The notes below the pieces were generated by a model. The model was not told the DNA's origin, did not search any database, and saw nothing but the letters and a program-made list of their open reading frames with translations. From positions 1 to 64,000 of the forward strand of contig JAJYJH010000004.1 of the NCBI GenBank assembly GCA_021789695.1: a stretch of DNA of 64,000 bases. The letters are read 5' to 3'. The translations under genes and the position numbers were made by a program. This DNA is from a bacterium. Its GTDB lineage: Bacteria > Elusimicrobiota > Elusimicrobia > Elusimicrobiales > UBA9959. Numbering within the stretch: the stretch's first letter is position 1; every line of letters begins with the position of its first letter. This document shows positions 47,644 to 55,370 of the stretch, piece after piece.

Positions 47644-49193
47644 GACTTGGACATCAGCACGCGCTGCTTGGAGGGCTTGCCGGTGAGGAGGCACCTGCCC
47701 TCGCCCCTGGCCTCCGGCGGGATCTGGTCCTCGAACGGGATGTTGCGGATGCCGGTCTCGAAACGCTTGGCCATCTCGTCCTCGTCGGAGGAAGTGCCGG
47801 CCCAGTGCACCCAGGCGAAGCCGCCGCCCTCGTCCTTGAAGAACTTCTCGTAGTCCTCCAGCGTGTCTATCACGCGCGTGCGCGCGGCGCGCAGCTTCTT
47901 GGCGCGCTCAAAAAGCTCCTTCTGCATCGCGTCCAGCGTCGGGAGTACGGAATCTATGGCCTCGGCCCTTGGCAGGAAGGTCTTGCGGCGCTTGCGCTGC
48001 GCCTCCGGCGCCTCGCCCGCTATCTCGGATACAAATCGGCGCGCTATGCACAGCGAGCCCTTCTCGAGGTCCTTCGGGCCTATCTCCACGCGCAGCGGCA
48101 CGCCCTTGCCCTCCCACTCGTAGTACTTGGCGCCGGGCATGATGCCCTCGCGCTCGTCCACCTTGACGGCGACGCCCTTGGCCTTCAGCTCGGCGGCCAC
48201 CTTGCGGGCCTCCTCGGTGGTGCGGCCGCGTTCGTCGTCGCTCTTGTAGATGGGGATTATGACCACCTGTACCGGCGCGAGCTTAGGCGGCAGGATCAGG
48301 CCGGCGTCGTCGGAGTGCGTCATGATCAGCGCGCCTATCAGGCGGGTGCTTACGCCCCAACTGGTGGCGTATACGTACTCCAACTGGCCATCCTTGTTCT
48401 GGAACTTCACGTCGGCGCCCTTTGAAAAGTTCTGGCCGAGGTAGTGGCTGGTGCCCATCTGCAGGGCCTTGCCGTCCTGCATCATGCCCTCTATCGAAAG
48501 CGTCTCGATGGCGCCGGCGAAGCGCTCGCCCTCGGTTTTGCGGCCTTTGACTACGGGTACGGCCATCACGGTTTCGGCGAAGTCGGCGTACACTCCGAGC
48601 ATGCGCCAAACCTCCTCCAGAGCCTCCTTTTCCGTCGCGTGCGCCGTGTGGCCTTCCTGCCATAGGAACTCGGCCGTGCGCAGGAACAGGCGCGTGCGCA
48701 TCTCCCAACGCACGACGTTGGCCCACTGGTTTATCAGCAGCGGCAGGTCGCGGTAGCTCTGGATCCAGTTCTTGTACTGCGCCCAGATGATGGTTTCGCT
48801 GGTCGGGCGGACGATCAGCGGCTCGTCGAGCTTGGACTCCGGGTCCGGCACCACCTCTCCGTTCACCGATTTCAGGCGGTGGTGCGTGATGACCGCGCAC
48901 TCCTTGGCGAAACCGCTGGCGTGCTTCTCCTCCTTGGTCAGGAAAGAGAGCGGGATGAACAGCGGGAAATAGGCGTTCTCGTGGCCGGTGGCCTTGAACC
49001 TGTCATCGAGCTCGCGCTGCATCTTCTCCCAGATAGCGTAGCCGTGCGGCCGGATGACCATGCAGCCGCGCACCGGGGAATGCTCCGCCAGCAAGCCCTG
49101 CTTTATTACGTCCAGGTACCACTGCGCGTAATCCTTGGCGCGCGGGGTTACCGCCGCCGTTTCACCCGTCTTCTGCCCGTCCTGTTTGCCCAT
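47637..49193 (-). CDS. proS: Prolyl-tRNA synthetase, archaeal/eukaryote-like type
   Basis: Charges tRNA-Pro. 518 residues without the editing insertion of the E. coli-type enzyme. Class II motifs are visible: motif 1 around GCMVIRPHGYAIWEKMQREL, motif 2 in VVRWEMRTRLFLRTAEFLWQ, and HTAHATEKEALEE. The anticodon-binding domain begins near PVQVVIIPIYKSDDERGR. The C-terminal extension ends in LTGKPSKQRVLMSKSY as in this type, but most of the zinc-binding Cys residues found in relatives are missing (only one Cys remains, in GRCLLTG). It follows the ACT-domain gene and probably shares its promoter. Confidence 0.95.
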   Translation of the reverse strand: MGKQDGQKTGETAAVTPRAKDYAQWYLDVIKQGLLAEHSPVRGCMVIRPHGYAIWEKMQRELDDRFKATGHENAYFPLFIPLSFLTKEEKHASGFAKECAVITHHRLKSVNGEVVPDPESKLDEPLIVRPTSETIIWAQYKNWIQSYRDLPLLINQWANVVRWEMRTRLFLRTAEFLWQEGHTAHATEKEALEEVWRMLGVYADFAETVMAVPVVKGRKTEGERFAGAIETLSIEGMMQDGKALQMGTSHYLGQNFSKGADVKFQNKDGQLEYVYATSWGVSTRLIGALIMTHSDDAGLILPPKLAPVQVVIIPIYKSDDERGRTTEEARKVAAELKAKGVAVKVDEREGIMPGAKYYEWEGKGVPLRVEIGPKDLEKGSLCIARRFVSEIAGEAPEAQRKRRKTFLPRAEAIDSVLPTLDAMQKELFERAKKLRAARTRVIDTLEDYEKFFKDEGGGFAWVHWAGTSSDEDEMAKRFETGIRNIPFEDQIPPEARGEGRCLLTGKPSKQRVLMSKSY

Positions 49194-49236
49194 ATAAGCT
49201 CCTCTCGGTGTAAAGTCCTGTGCGGCATTGCGGCGC

Positions 49237-49647
49237 CTATTTCGCGCCCAGCTCTTTTTTAAGTACCTCTACGGCCTTCTCCGGGTCGGAGGCGTTCATC
49301 AGCAGGCGGCCAGTCTGCCCGGCGTCGGCGGTTCCGTAGACCGTGGTGATGTTTATGCCGTGCTCGCCCAGCAGCCTGGTTATGCGCAGCAACTGGCCTG
49401 GCTTGTCCAGTAGTTCGATAGAGATCATCTGCGTCTCGATGGTGGTAAAGCCGGCCCCGGTGAGGATGTGGCTCACCCTGCTGTCCGCCTCCACCGCCAC
49501 CCGTACCACCCCGGAATCGTCCCTTATCTCCGAGGCTATGCCGACAATGTTTATTCCCTCGCTGGCGAACAGCTCCACGAACTTGGAGAGCGCCCCCGGC
49601 ACGTTGGGAAGGAAGACGGTATATTGCCTGGCTATTTTTACCGACAT
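49237..49647 (-). CDS. Tandem ACT-domain protein
   Basis: 136 residues from the ATG at 49647, chosen because GGAG lies about seven bases upstream; a seven-residue longer start exists. Two ACT domains follow one another: QYTVFLPNVPGALSKFVELF to about residue 65, and SIELLDKPGQLLRITRLLGE to about residue 130. ACT domains usually bind amino acids. With no enzyme domain attached, it may be a stand-alone amino-acid sensor. Its link to proS suggests, without proving, an amino-acid-responsive role. Confidence 0.85.
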   Translation of the reverse strand: MSVKIARQYTVFLPNVPGALSKFVELFASEGINIVGIASEIRDDSGVVRVAVEADSRVSHILTGAGFTTIETQMISIELLDKPGQLLRITRLLGEHGINITTVYGTADAGQTGRLLMNASDPEKAVEVLKKELGAK

Positions 49648-49731
49648 AGAAGCTCCGGTTGTCATCAATCAGGGCGAAAGCCCGTCACAATTAAATAACT
49701 TTTGGGCGGCGCGGGCAATAGTATAAATTTA

Positions 49732-49737
49732 TATAAT
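49732..49737 (+). promoter_or_regulatory. Consensus -10 (TATAAT) just upstream of the four-gene unit
   Basis: TATAAT ends nine bases before the ATG at 49747, with no ribosome-binding site. It would drive the unit with the Cys-His tail protein and the radical SAM enzyme. No clear -35. Confidence 0.5.
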
Positions 49738-49746
49738 CAAAGTTGC

Positions 49747-50283
49747 ATGAGGTTTTTTCCGGAGGGGAAATCCAGGACTCTTTCCGCTCTTTCGCTGGTT
49801 TCTGCGGCTTTCTGTTCCATCATGACCCTTTTGGCCGCGCGCGACCTGCTGACGATGCTGGTGATATACCATACTCCGGCTTTCTACCTAGGCATGGCCA
49901 AGGCCACGGTGCCGGCGCAGATGCCGCCGTTGGCCGGTTTCATGGTGCGGCATATGCGCCTCTTCTTCGCGTTTTTTTTCTTCCTGTGGCTGTCCGGCTT
50001 AGTGCTCTCTCTGGGTGTCTGGGCGCGCCGGGAATGGGCCCGGAGCGGGGCCTGCCTGACGCTTTACCTGCTGGCGGGGGCCGCGCTGCTGATGTTGGCC
50101 TACCCGTGGCTGGCAGTGCCGCGGCCGCTGGTTTACGGCGGCGTATCGCTGGCCCCGCAGTTCAACGACGCCGTGGCCTCGGCGGCTTTCTTCACCAGGC
50201 TGACCTCATTTTTTGGCGGCGGCCTGTGCCTGTGGTGGGCGCTCGCGCTGGACAGGGGCGGCCTGCGTGGGGAGTTCAGGTAA
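49747..50283 (+). CDS. Hypothetical four-helix membrane protein
   Basis: 178 residues. Hydrophobic segments lie at about residues 14-40 (LSLVSAAFCSIMTLLAARDL), 70-95 (MRLFFAFFFFLWLSGLVLSL), 102-122 (LTLYLLAGAALLMLAYPWLA) and 142-165. The start at ATG 49747 follows a TATAAT box closely; longer readings begin inside the promoter. No family is recognised. It ends 21 bases before the Cys-His tail protein and is probably the first gene of that operon. Confidence 0.65.
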   Translation: MRFFPEGKSRTLSALSLVSAAFCSIMTLLAARDLLTMLVIYHTPAFYLGMAKATVPAQMPPLAGFMVRHMRLFFAFFFFLWLSGLVLSLGVWARREWARSGACLTLYLLAGAALLMLAYPWLAVPRPLVYGGVSLAPQFNDAVASAAFFTRLTSFFGGGLCLWWALALDRGGLRGEFR

Positions 50284-50304
50284 CGGTTTCATGAAGGGAC
50301 AATC

Positions 50305-51975
50305 ATGAGAATAAAAAAACTTCTGCTGGCCGCGGCGCTGCTGGCCGCCCTGCGCGGCGCCGCCGCGGCCGCCGGCTTCAGCATGAACTGGGTGGAGACC
50401 GAGGTGGTGCTGGACAGGGACGGCAAGGCGCAGGTATCTTATTCCGTGCGCTGGACCGGAGAGGGCGGCGCGCTGCACGGCTTCTACTTCGAAGGCTTCC
50501 AGGAGAAGCCGGTTTTCGACCTGCAGCACGCTTACGCGCTGGACTCCTCCGGGCGCAGGTACGCGCTCTCCATAACGAAGCTCTCCGACTCTAGGTACGA
50601 CATCGTGCTGGCTGACGGCCAGGCTTTCTCCAGCGGCCAGATAACCTATTTCTTCCGTTACGCCGCCGACCTGGAGGCCTCCGGCAACGTGACGCAGACG
50701 ATGGCCGGCGGCAAGCGGCTCATGGTCTTCAACTGGTCGCCGGTGCAGTGGGAAGACCCGCTGGAACACGAGGCGCTGACCGTGCGCTTTCCTATAGAAC
50801 TGGCCTCGCCCACGGTGGACGACAGGGTGTTGTCCGGCCTGGACTTCATGACGGAAAAGTACGTCAATGGGCGCTATATGATAGATTACCCCACGGTGCG
50901 GAACGCCGAGGGCAAGAATATCTTCAGCGTGCGCTTCTTCCGCCGCGACTTGGGGCGCCGGTACCACTTCCAGGTGCAGCTGTACATGGACGCCGCTCCT
51001 TACGCGCTGAAGACGATGGCCTACGGCAGTCTGGCGAAAGGCCTGCCGAAGAAGATGAAGTATATGCCGTCACGCGAGAAGTACTACCTGAACCGCTATT
51101 TCCCGGGCAGCATACTGGCCTCTGTGCCTATAACGCGCGGCGAGACCATCTTCCTGCTGCTGATCATGTCCGTGGTATTCGTCTTCATGCCGTTCTTCAT
51201 CATGACGGTCAAGCACAACTCCATGCTGAGCGCGCAGGCCGGCATCTCCGGTATCAACTGGGACAGCACCAGCTGGGAACCGCCGAAGGCGCAGGTCAGC
51301 TCCTTCCGCACGCAGGGGAAGGTGAACAAGGGCCTGAGCCCGCTGGAGGCCGGCGTGGTGCTGGGCCTGCCGCTGACCGAGATGCTGGGCCTGATGGTCG
51401 CCAACATGGAGCGCAAGAACCTGCTGCGCATCAAGAGCAATTCCCCGCTGACGGTGGAGCGTGTGCCAAGTTCGGCCTCCGGCAATGACCCCTACGAGAA
51501 CACGCTGCTGGCGGCCGTGAAGCCCGACGGCACCATAGACCAGGCCGCGGCGGATTCCGCCGTAAAGGCGCTGGGCGCCGGCGTGAACCAGAAACTTTGG
51601 GACTGTGACATGGATGCCACCAAGGACTATTACCGCAAGCAGGTGGACCGGAACTCCGGCCTGAAGCCGGAGGACGACATGGGTTATTACTGGGGCGCCT
51701 ACCGCTGGCACTACTACAACTACAACAACCCTTACTACAGCAACGCCGCCCAGGCCGGCAGCGCGCTGAAGACCTCGCTTCCGGCGGACTTCAGCGCCAG
51801 CTTCAACTCTTTCCGCGGCTCGGCCATGTGCTACCAGGGGGCCTACGCCGGCAGCGCCTGCCACGACGCGTGCCATTCGGCCTGCCACGACGCGTGCCAT
51901 TCGGCCTGCCATTCGGCTTGTCATTCGGCCTGCCACGGCGCGTGTCACGGGGCCTGCGTCAGCAGCGGTCATTGA
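50305..51975 (+). CDS. DUF2207-like membrane protein with C-terminal Ala-Cys-His repeat tail
   Basis: 556 residues. A signal peptide (MRIKKLLLAAALLAALRGAAAA) leads into an extracytoplasmic beta-rich domain (about 25-275) like the N-terminal domain of DUF2207 proteins. One transmembrane segment follows (about 283-305, FLLLIMSVVFVFMPFFIM), then a cytoplasmic part with LSPLEAGVVLGLPLTEMLGL. The last 41 residues are eight ACHx tetrapeptides (x = D, S or G) plus a final AC. The repeat starts at 51856 in 12-base units with synonymous codon changes. Topology would place this tail in the cytoplasm, where the radical SAM enzyme encoded six bases downstream could modify it. It may be a RiPP-like substrate or a metal-binding tail. 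Confidence 0.8.
   Translation: MRIKKLLLAAALLAALRGAAAAAGFSMNWVETEVVLDRDGKAQVSYSVRWTGEGGALHGFYFEGFQEKPVFDLQHAYALDSSGRRYALSITKLSDSRYDIVLADGQAFSSGQITYFFRYAADLEASGNVTQTMAGGKRLMVFNWSPVQWEDPLEHEALTVRFPIELASPTVDDRVLSGLDFMTEKYVNGRYMIDYPTVRNAEGKNIFSVRFFRRDLGRRYHFQVQLYMDAAPYALKTMAYGSLAKGLPKKMKYMPSREKYYLNRYFPGSILASVPITRGETIFLLLIMSVVFVFMPFFIMTVKHNSMLSAQAGISGINWDSTSWEPPKAQVSSFRTQGKVNKGLSPLEAGVVLGLPLTEMLGLMVANMERKNLLRIKSNSPLTVERVPSSASGNDPYENTLLAAVKPDGTIDQAAADSAVKALGAGVNQKLWDCDMDATKDYYRKQVDRNSGLKPEDDMGYYWGAYRWHYYNYNNPYYSNAAQAGSALKTSLPADFSASFNSFRGSAMCYQGAYAGSACHDACHSACHDACHSACHSACHSACHGACHGACVSSGH
51856..51963 (+). repeat. 12-base tandem coding repeat (Ala-Cys-His-x units)
   Basis: Nine units of the form GCx-TGy-CAy-NNN. 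Units differ at third positions and at the fourth codon (GAC, TCG, GGC, GGG), and the ninth has GTC in place of His. The variation suggests selection on the peptide rather than a recent slippage product. Confidence 0.9.
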
Positions 51976-51981
51976 GGCGCC

Positions 51982-53334
51982 ATGGGCGATTGGAAAAAAA
52001 GAGTGGACTGGGTGGACGACTACGTCGCGCGCATAAAACCGTACGTGCGCGTGCGCGAGGCCGACAGCCTGCTGATAAAAATCCCCAACCAGACTCACAA
52101 GCTCAATGCGCAGGGCGTGAGGTTGCTGAAGTTCGTCATGGGCGGCGGCAGCGCCGTTTCCGTGGTGGAGGCCTACCCGGAGGAGAGGCGCGACCAGGTG
52201 TCGCTGGACGTCTATTATTTTTTCCGCGACCTGATGGCCCTGCTGAAAGGCTGCGGCGAGGAGGACCCCGGCCGGCTCGCCCTGGAGACCAGGCCGTTCG
52301 CTTTGGGCCACAACGCGCTGCCGGTCCTCAGCGAGATCGCCGTTACCTACCGCTGCAACCTGGCCTGCCGCTTTTGCTATGCGGGCTGCGGCTGCAAGAA
52401 GGACGAGGAACACCCCGATCTGCCGGCCTCGGCGCTTAAGGAGGTGCTGGGAGTCATAAGGGACGAGGCCGAGGTGCCTTCCGTCAGTTTTACCGGAGGA
52501 GAACCGCTGCTGCGCCCCGAGTTGCCGGAGCTGGTGCGGCACGCCAAGGGCCTGGAGATGTGGACCAACCTGATTACCAACGGCACGCTGGCCTCGGCCG
52601 AAACCGTGAAAAAGCTGAAGGACGCCGGGCTGGACTCCGCGCAGGTCAGCGTGGAGGCCGGCACGGCGGAGCTGCACGACGCGATAGCCGCGCAGCCAGG
52701 CGCCTTCGCGCGGAGCGTGAAAGGCGTGGAGAACTTCCTGAAGGCCGGCATACGGGTGCACACCAACACCACCATCTCGGCTCTCAACAAGGACCGCCTA
52801 GAGGGCATACTGGACCTGGTGAGGTCGCTGGGCCTTTCTAAGTTCTCCATGAACCTGCTGATGCCGGTGGGCTCGGCTGGGAAAAACTTCGAAGAGACCT
52901 TCGTCTCTTATACCGAGGCCGGCGGAATAATAGAGCGCGTAAAGGAGCTGGCCGACGCCCGGGGGCTGGAGTTCATGTGGTACTCGCCTACGCCGCTGTG
53001 CATCTTCAACCCGATAGCGCGCGGTCTTGGCAACAAGGGCTGCGCGGCCTGCGACGGCCTGCTGAGCGTCGCCCCTGACGGGGACATCCTGCCATGCTCC
53101 AGCTACCCTAAGCCCATGGGGAACATCCTGAAGGAGAAGGGGCGTTTCAAGGAGCTCTGGAGCGGGCCCGGTTTCAGGTGGTTCCGGGACAAGGCCTTCG
53201 CTCACAAGAAGTGCCGGGACTGCAGGCACTTGGCCGCCTGCAACGGCGGCTGCCCGCTTTACTGGGAAAAGGCCGGCTACGGCGAGTTGCTTCCGGCCGC
53301 CGAGGCCTGCGCCGCCGAAGAGGGGGAACTATGA
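51982..53334 (+). CDS. Radical SAM/SPASM protein with N-terminal PqqD-like (RRE) domain
   Basis: 450 residues. Residues about 27-95 resemble a PqqD-like RiPP recognition element (LIKIPNQTHKLNAQGVRLLK, then a helical LDVYYFFRDLMALLKG). The radical SAM core carries CxxxCxxC in TYRCNLACRFCYAGC (about residue 120), then SVSFTGGEPLLRPELPELVR and LITNGTL. The C-terminal SPASM region has Cys-rich blocks for extra Fe-S clusters: CAACDGLLSVAPDGDILPC, then KKCRDCRHLAACNGGCP. This architecture is typical of peptide-modifying enzymes such as those forming thioether or C-C crosslinks. The adjacent Cys-repeat tail is the obvious candidate substrate; that is inference. The stop overlaps the next start (ATGA). 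Confidence 0.88.
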   Translation: MGDWKKRVDWVDDYVARIKPYVRVREADSLLIKIPNQTHKLNAQGVRLLKFVMGGGSAVSVVEAYPEERRDQVSLDVYYFFRDLMALLKGCGEEDPGRLALETRPFALGHNALPVLSEIAVTYRCNLACRFCYAGCGCKKDEEHPDLPASALKEVLGVIRDEAEVPSVSFTGGEPLLRPELPELVRHAKGLEMWTNLITNGTLASAETVKKLKDAGLDSAQVSVEAGTAELHDAIAAQPGAFARSVKGVENFLKAGIRVHTNTTISALNKDRLEGILDLVRSLGLSKFSMNLLMPVGSAGKNFEETFVSYTEAGGIIERVKELADARGLEFMWYSPTPLCIFNPIARGLGNKGCAACDGLLSVAPDGDILPCSSYPKPMGNILKEKGRFKELWSGPGFRWFRDKAFAHKKCRDCRHLAACNGGCPLYWEKAGYGELLPAAEACAAEEGEL

Positions 53335-54371
53335 GCATACTGCCGCCGCCGCAGAAGGACGGGGAGATAAAGTTCTATTTCGCCAAGAGCCTGCCGTACA
53401 GGAAGCGCATGATGGCGGTGTTCGGCCTGCTGGCCGCCGGCCTGGCGCTGCAGGTGACCATCGGCTTCTGGCCCGGCTTCGCGCTGATGGCGGCGGCCCA
53501 GTTGCTGGGCATGAACTCCGGCTACAACTCCTCGCCTAGGGAGACCGGGCAGGAATCCTGGGAAAGGGTTACCCCTGACGAGTACACCAAGATAAAGCAG
53601 AAGGCCGCGGAACTCAACAGGTGGGACCAGGATTTCTTCGACGGCACCAATACCACCGGGGCAATCGGTTTCTTTGCTGTAGCGCTGTTGAGCGCTATCT
53701 CCTACGCGGTGCTGGCGCATATGTTCGCCTTCCCTGACGGCTACTGGTTCTATTTCGGGATGGACGCGGCGGTGCTGCTGCTGCCGCTGTGGTTCGTGGG
53801 TACGCGCGAGTACCTGAAGAAGGATGGGCTGGTCATCAAGGTGGAGATGCTGCAGAAGGTGATGGCCGAGCTGAGCGACCCCAGCGACGTGCAGGTGTAT
53901 CCCATGCTGGATCTGGACGTCACCGAGAGCGGCGGCAAGGAGCCTGATGACGCGCGCCTGATGGTGCGCATGGTCGGGGCGCCCCAGGAGTTCTACGGGG
54001 TGCAGGTGCAACTTTCCATCAACAGCGTACAGGGCAAGGACTACCCCTACCTCTACTGCGTACTGATAGCCAAAAAGGGTTCCGGCCTGCTGGACGGCTG
54101 GGAAGGGCTGGTCCCGCACCAGGACACACCCCTGCTGGCCAACATAGCCTCCGCTCTGTTCGGTGGGGCATTCGCGGTGCAGGAGCTGGTCTACGAGCCC
54201 AGCGAATCGGGAGAGGTGGACATAATAGTGGTGCGCCAGATGACCTCGGAGAACACCGGTTACTACACCTCCCGTTCCGCGGCCATGAAAGTGGTCGGCA
54301 ACTCGCTGGACTTGGCGCGTGCCCTGCTGAAGAAGAACGGCCCGCCGCCGCTGCCGCCGCAGGCCCGTTAA
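53331..54371 (+). CDS. Hypothetical membrane protein of the Cys-His tail operon
   Basis: 346 residues from ATG 53331, coupled to the radical SAM stop by a four-base overlap; a long upstream reading is shadow. Hydrophobic segments lie at about residues 27-65 (MMAVFGLLAAGLALQVTIGF) and 110-155 (TGAIGFFAVALLSAISYAVL). A soluble region (about 160-330) of alternating strands and helices follows, with no Cys motif. It ends Pro-rich (GPPPLPPQAR). No family is recognised. Possible roles are assembly or export of the tail protein. Confidence 0.65.
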   Translation: MSILPPPQKDGEIKFYFAKSLPYRKRMMAVFGLLAAGLALQVTIGFWPGFALMAAAQLLGMNSGYNSSPRETGQESWERVTPDEYTKIKQKAAELNRWDQDFFDGTNTTGAIGFFAVALLSAISYAVLAHMFAFPDGYWFYFGMDAAVLLLPLWFVGTREYLKKDGLVIKVEMLQKVMAELSDPSDVQVYPMLDLDVTESGGKEPDDARLMVRMVGAPQEFYGVQVQLSINSVQGKDYPYLYCVLIAKKGSGLLDGWEGLVPHQDTPLLANIASALFGGAFAVQELVYEPSESGEVDIIVVRQMTSENTGYYTSRSAAMKVVGNSLDLARALLKKNGPPPLPPQAR

Positions 54372-54372
54372 T

Positions 54373-54401
54373 TTGAGTGAAACCCTCTAATTTAATAAAA
54401 T
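54373..54401 (+). promoter_or_regulatory. Promoter of nifU-nifS
   Basis: TTGAGT (54373-54378), 17 bases, TAAAAT (54396-54401). The leader is about 48 bases and ends in GAGGTGACAT before the ATG. Confidence 0.7.
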
Positions 54402-54455
54402 ATTCTCAGGGCCTCTTTCCCACTCCTGCCGCAGCGCCGCTATCCGAGGTGACAT

Positions 54456-55289
54456 ATGTGGAACTATACCGAAAAAGTCTACGAACACTTTAAAAACCCC
54501 AAGAACGTGGGCGAGGTGGAGAACCCCGACGCGGTGGGCGAGGTGGGCAGCATAGTCTGCGGCGACGCGCTGAAGCTTACGCTCAAGATAGATAAGGCTA
54601 CCGAGATCATCAGCGACGCCAAGTTCAAAACCTTCGGCTGTGCCAGCGCGATAGCCTCCTCCTCCGCCCTGACCGAGATGATAAAGGGCATGAAGCTGGA
54701 GGCCGCCGCCAAGATCACCAACCAGCAGATAGCCGACTTCCTGGGGGGGCTCCCCAGCGAGAAGATGCACTGCTCCGTGATGGGCATGGAGGCGCTGGAG
54801 GCGGCGGTCAAGAACTACCGCGGCGCCAAGGCAGAAAAGGTCATCATAGGCGTGGGAGAGCGCGTGGTCTGCAAGTGCTTCAGCGTCACCGAGAGCCAGC
54901 TCCTGAAGGCCATAAAGCTCAACAGCCTCAAGACCGTGGAAGAGGTTACGAATTTTACCAAGGCCGGAGGCGGTTGCGGCCAGTGCAAGGGCGAAATAGA
55001 GAAGATCCTGAAGGACTACTGGGCCGAGGCCGAGCACAAGCGCTTCGCGCAGATGACCGTGGTGGAAAAGATAAAGATGATAGAGAAGGTCCTGTCCGAA
55101 GAGGTCAACCCCAAGCTCAAGGCCGACGGCGGCTGGATAGAACTGGTGGACATAGAGGGCCAGAAGGTGAAGCTGCGCTTCCTCGGCATGTGCGCGGGCT
55201 GCCCGTCGTCCAGCGCGACCTTGAAGAATGTGGTGGAGAAGGAACTGAAGGAGCGCATCGACCCCGCGCTGGAAGTGCTGGCGGAGTAA
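54456..55289 (+). CDS. nifU: NifU-type Fe-S cluster scaffold, three-domain
   Basis: Scaffold on which NifS-derived sulfur and iron form clusters before transfer. 277 residues. Residues about 1-125 are IscU-like, with scaffold Cys in VCGDALKL, TFGCASAIASSS and KMHCSVMGMEALEAAVKNY. Residues about 138-180 are a Fer2_BFD 2Fe-2S domain (VVCKCFSVTES, GGGCGQCKGEIEKIL). Residues about 200-277 are the NifU C-terminal domain with FLGMCAGCPSSSATLKNVVE. This is the full NifU layout. No nitrogenase genes are here; in non-diazotrophs such a pair can be a general Fe-S system. Confidence 0.95.
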   Translation: MWNYTEKVYEHFKNPKNVGEVENPDAVGEVGSIVCGDALKLTLKIDKATEIISDAKFKTFGCASAIASSSALTEMIKGMKLEAAAKITNQQIADFLGGLPSEKMHCSVMGMEALEAAVKNYRGAKAEKVIIGVGERVVCKCFSVTESQLLKAIKLNSLKTVEEVTNFTKAGGGCGQCKGEIEKILKDYWAEAEHKRFAQMTVVEKIKMIEKVLSEEVNPKLKADGGWIELVDIEGQKVKLRFLGMCAGCPSSSATLKNVVEKELKERIDPALEVLAE

Positions 55290-55319
55290 ACCTTCCGTCG
55301 GGTCGGCTTCGTCAGGTAC

Positions 55320-55345
55320 GGCGTCGCGCACCTCGTGCGCACGCC
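55320..55345 (+). promoter_or_regulatory. Hairpin between nifU and nifS
   Basis: An 11-pair stem with one bulged C (ggcgt-c-gcgcac with gtgcgcacgcc) and a three-base loop in the 81-base gap. No T-run follows, so it is more likely an RNA-stability or processing element than a terminator. Confidence 0.4.
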
Positions 55346-55370
55346 TCGCAGGCAGAAAAAAGGCGACAAT

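Noticed and set aside
51856-51963. Tandem repeat considered as a CRISPR array
   Set aside because: Units are 12 bases, in frame and coding; there are no spacers and no cas genes.
51070-52761. Long minus-strand open frame (563 residues) across the tail protein and radical SAM genes
   Set aside because: It is antisense to two coupled genes with clear domains; no family-like sequence is seen.
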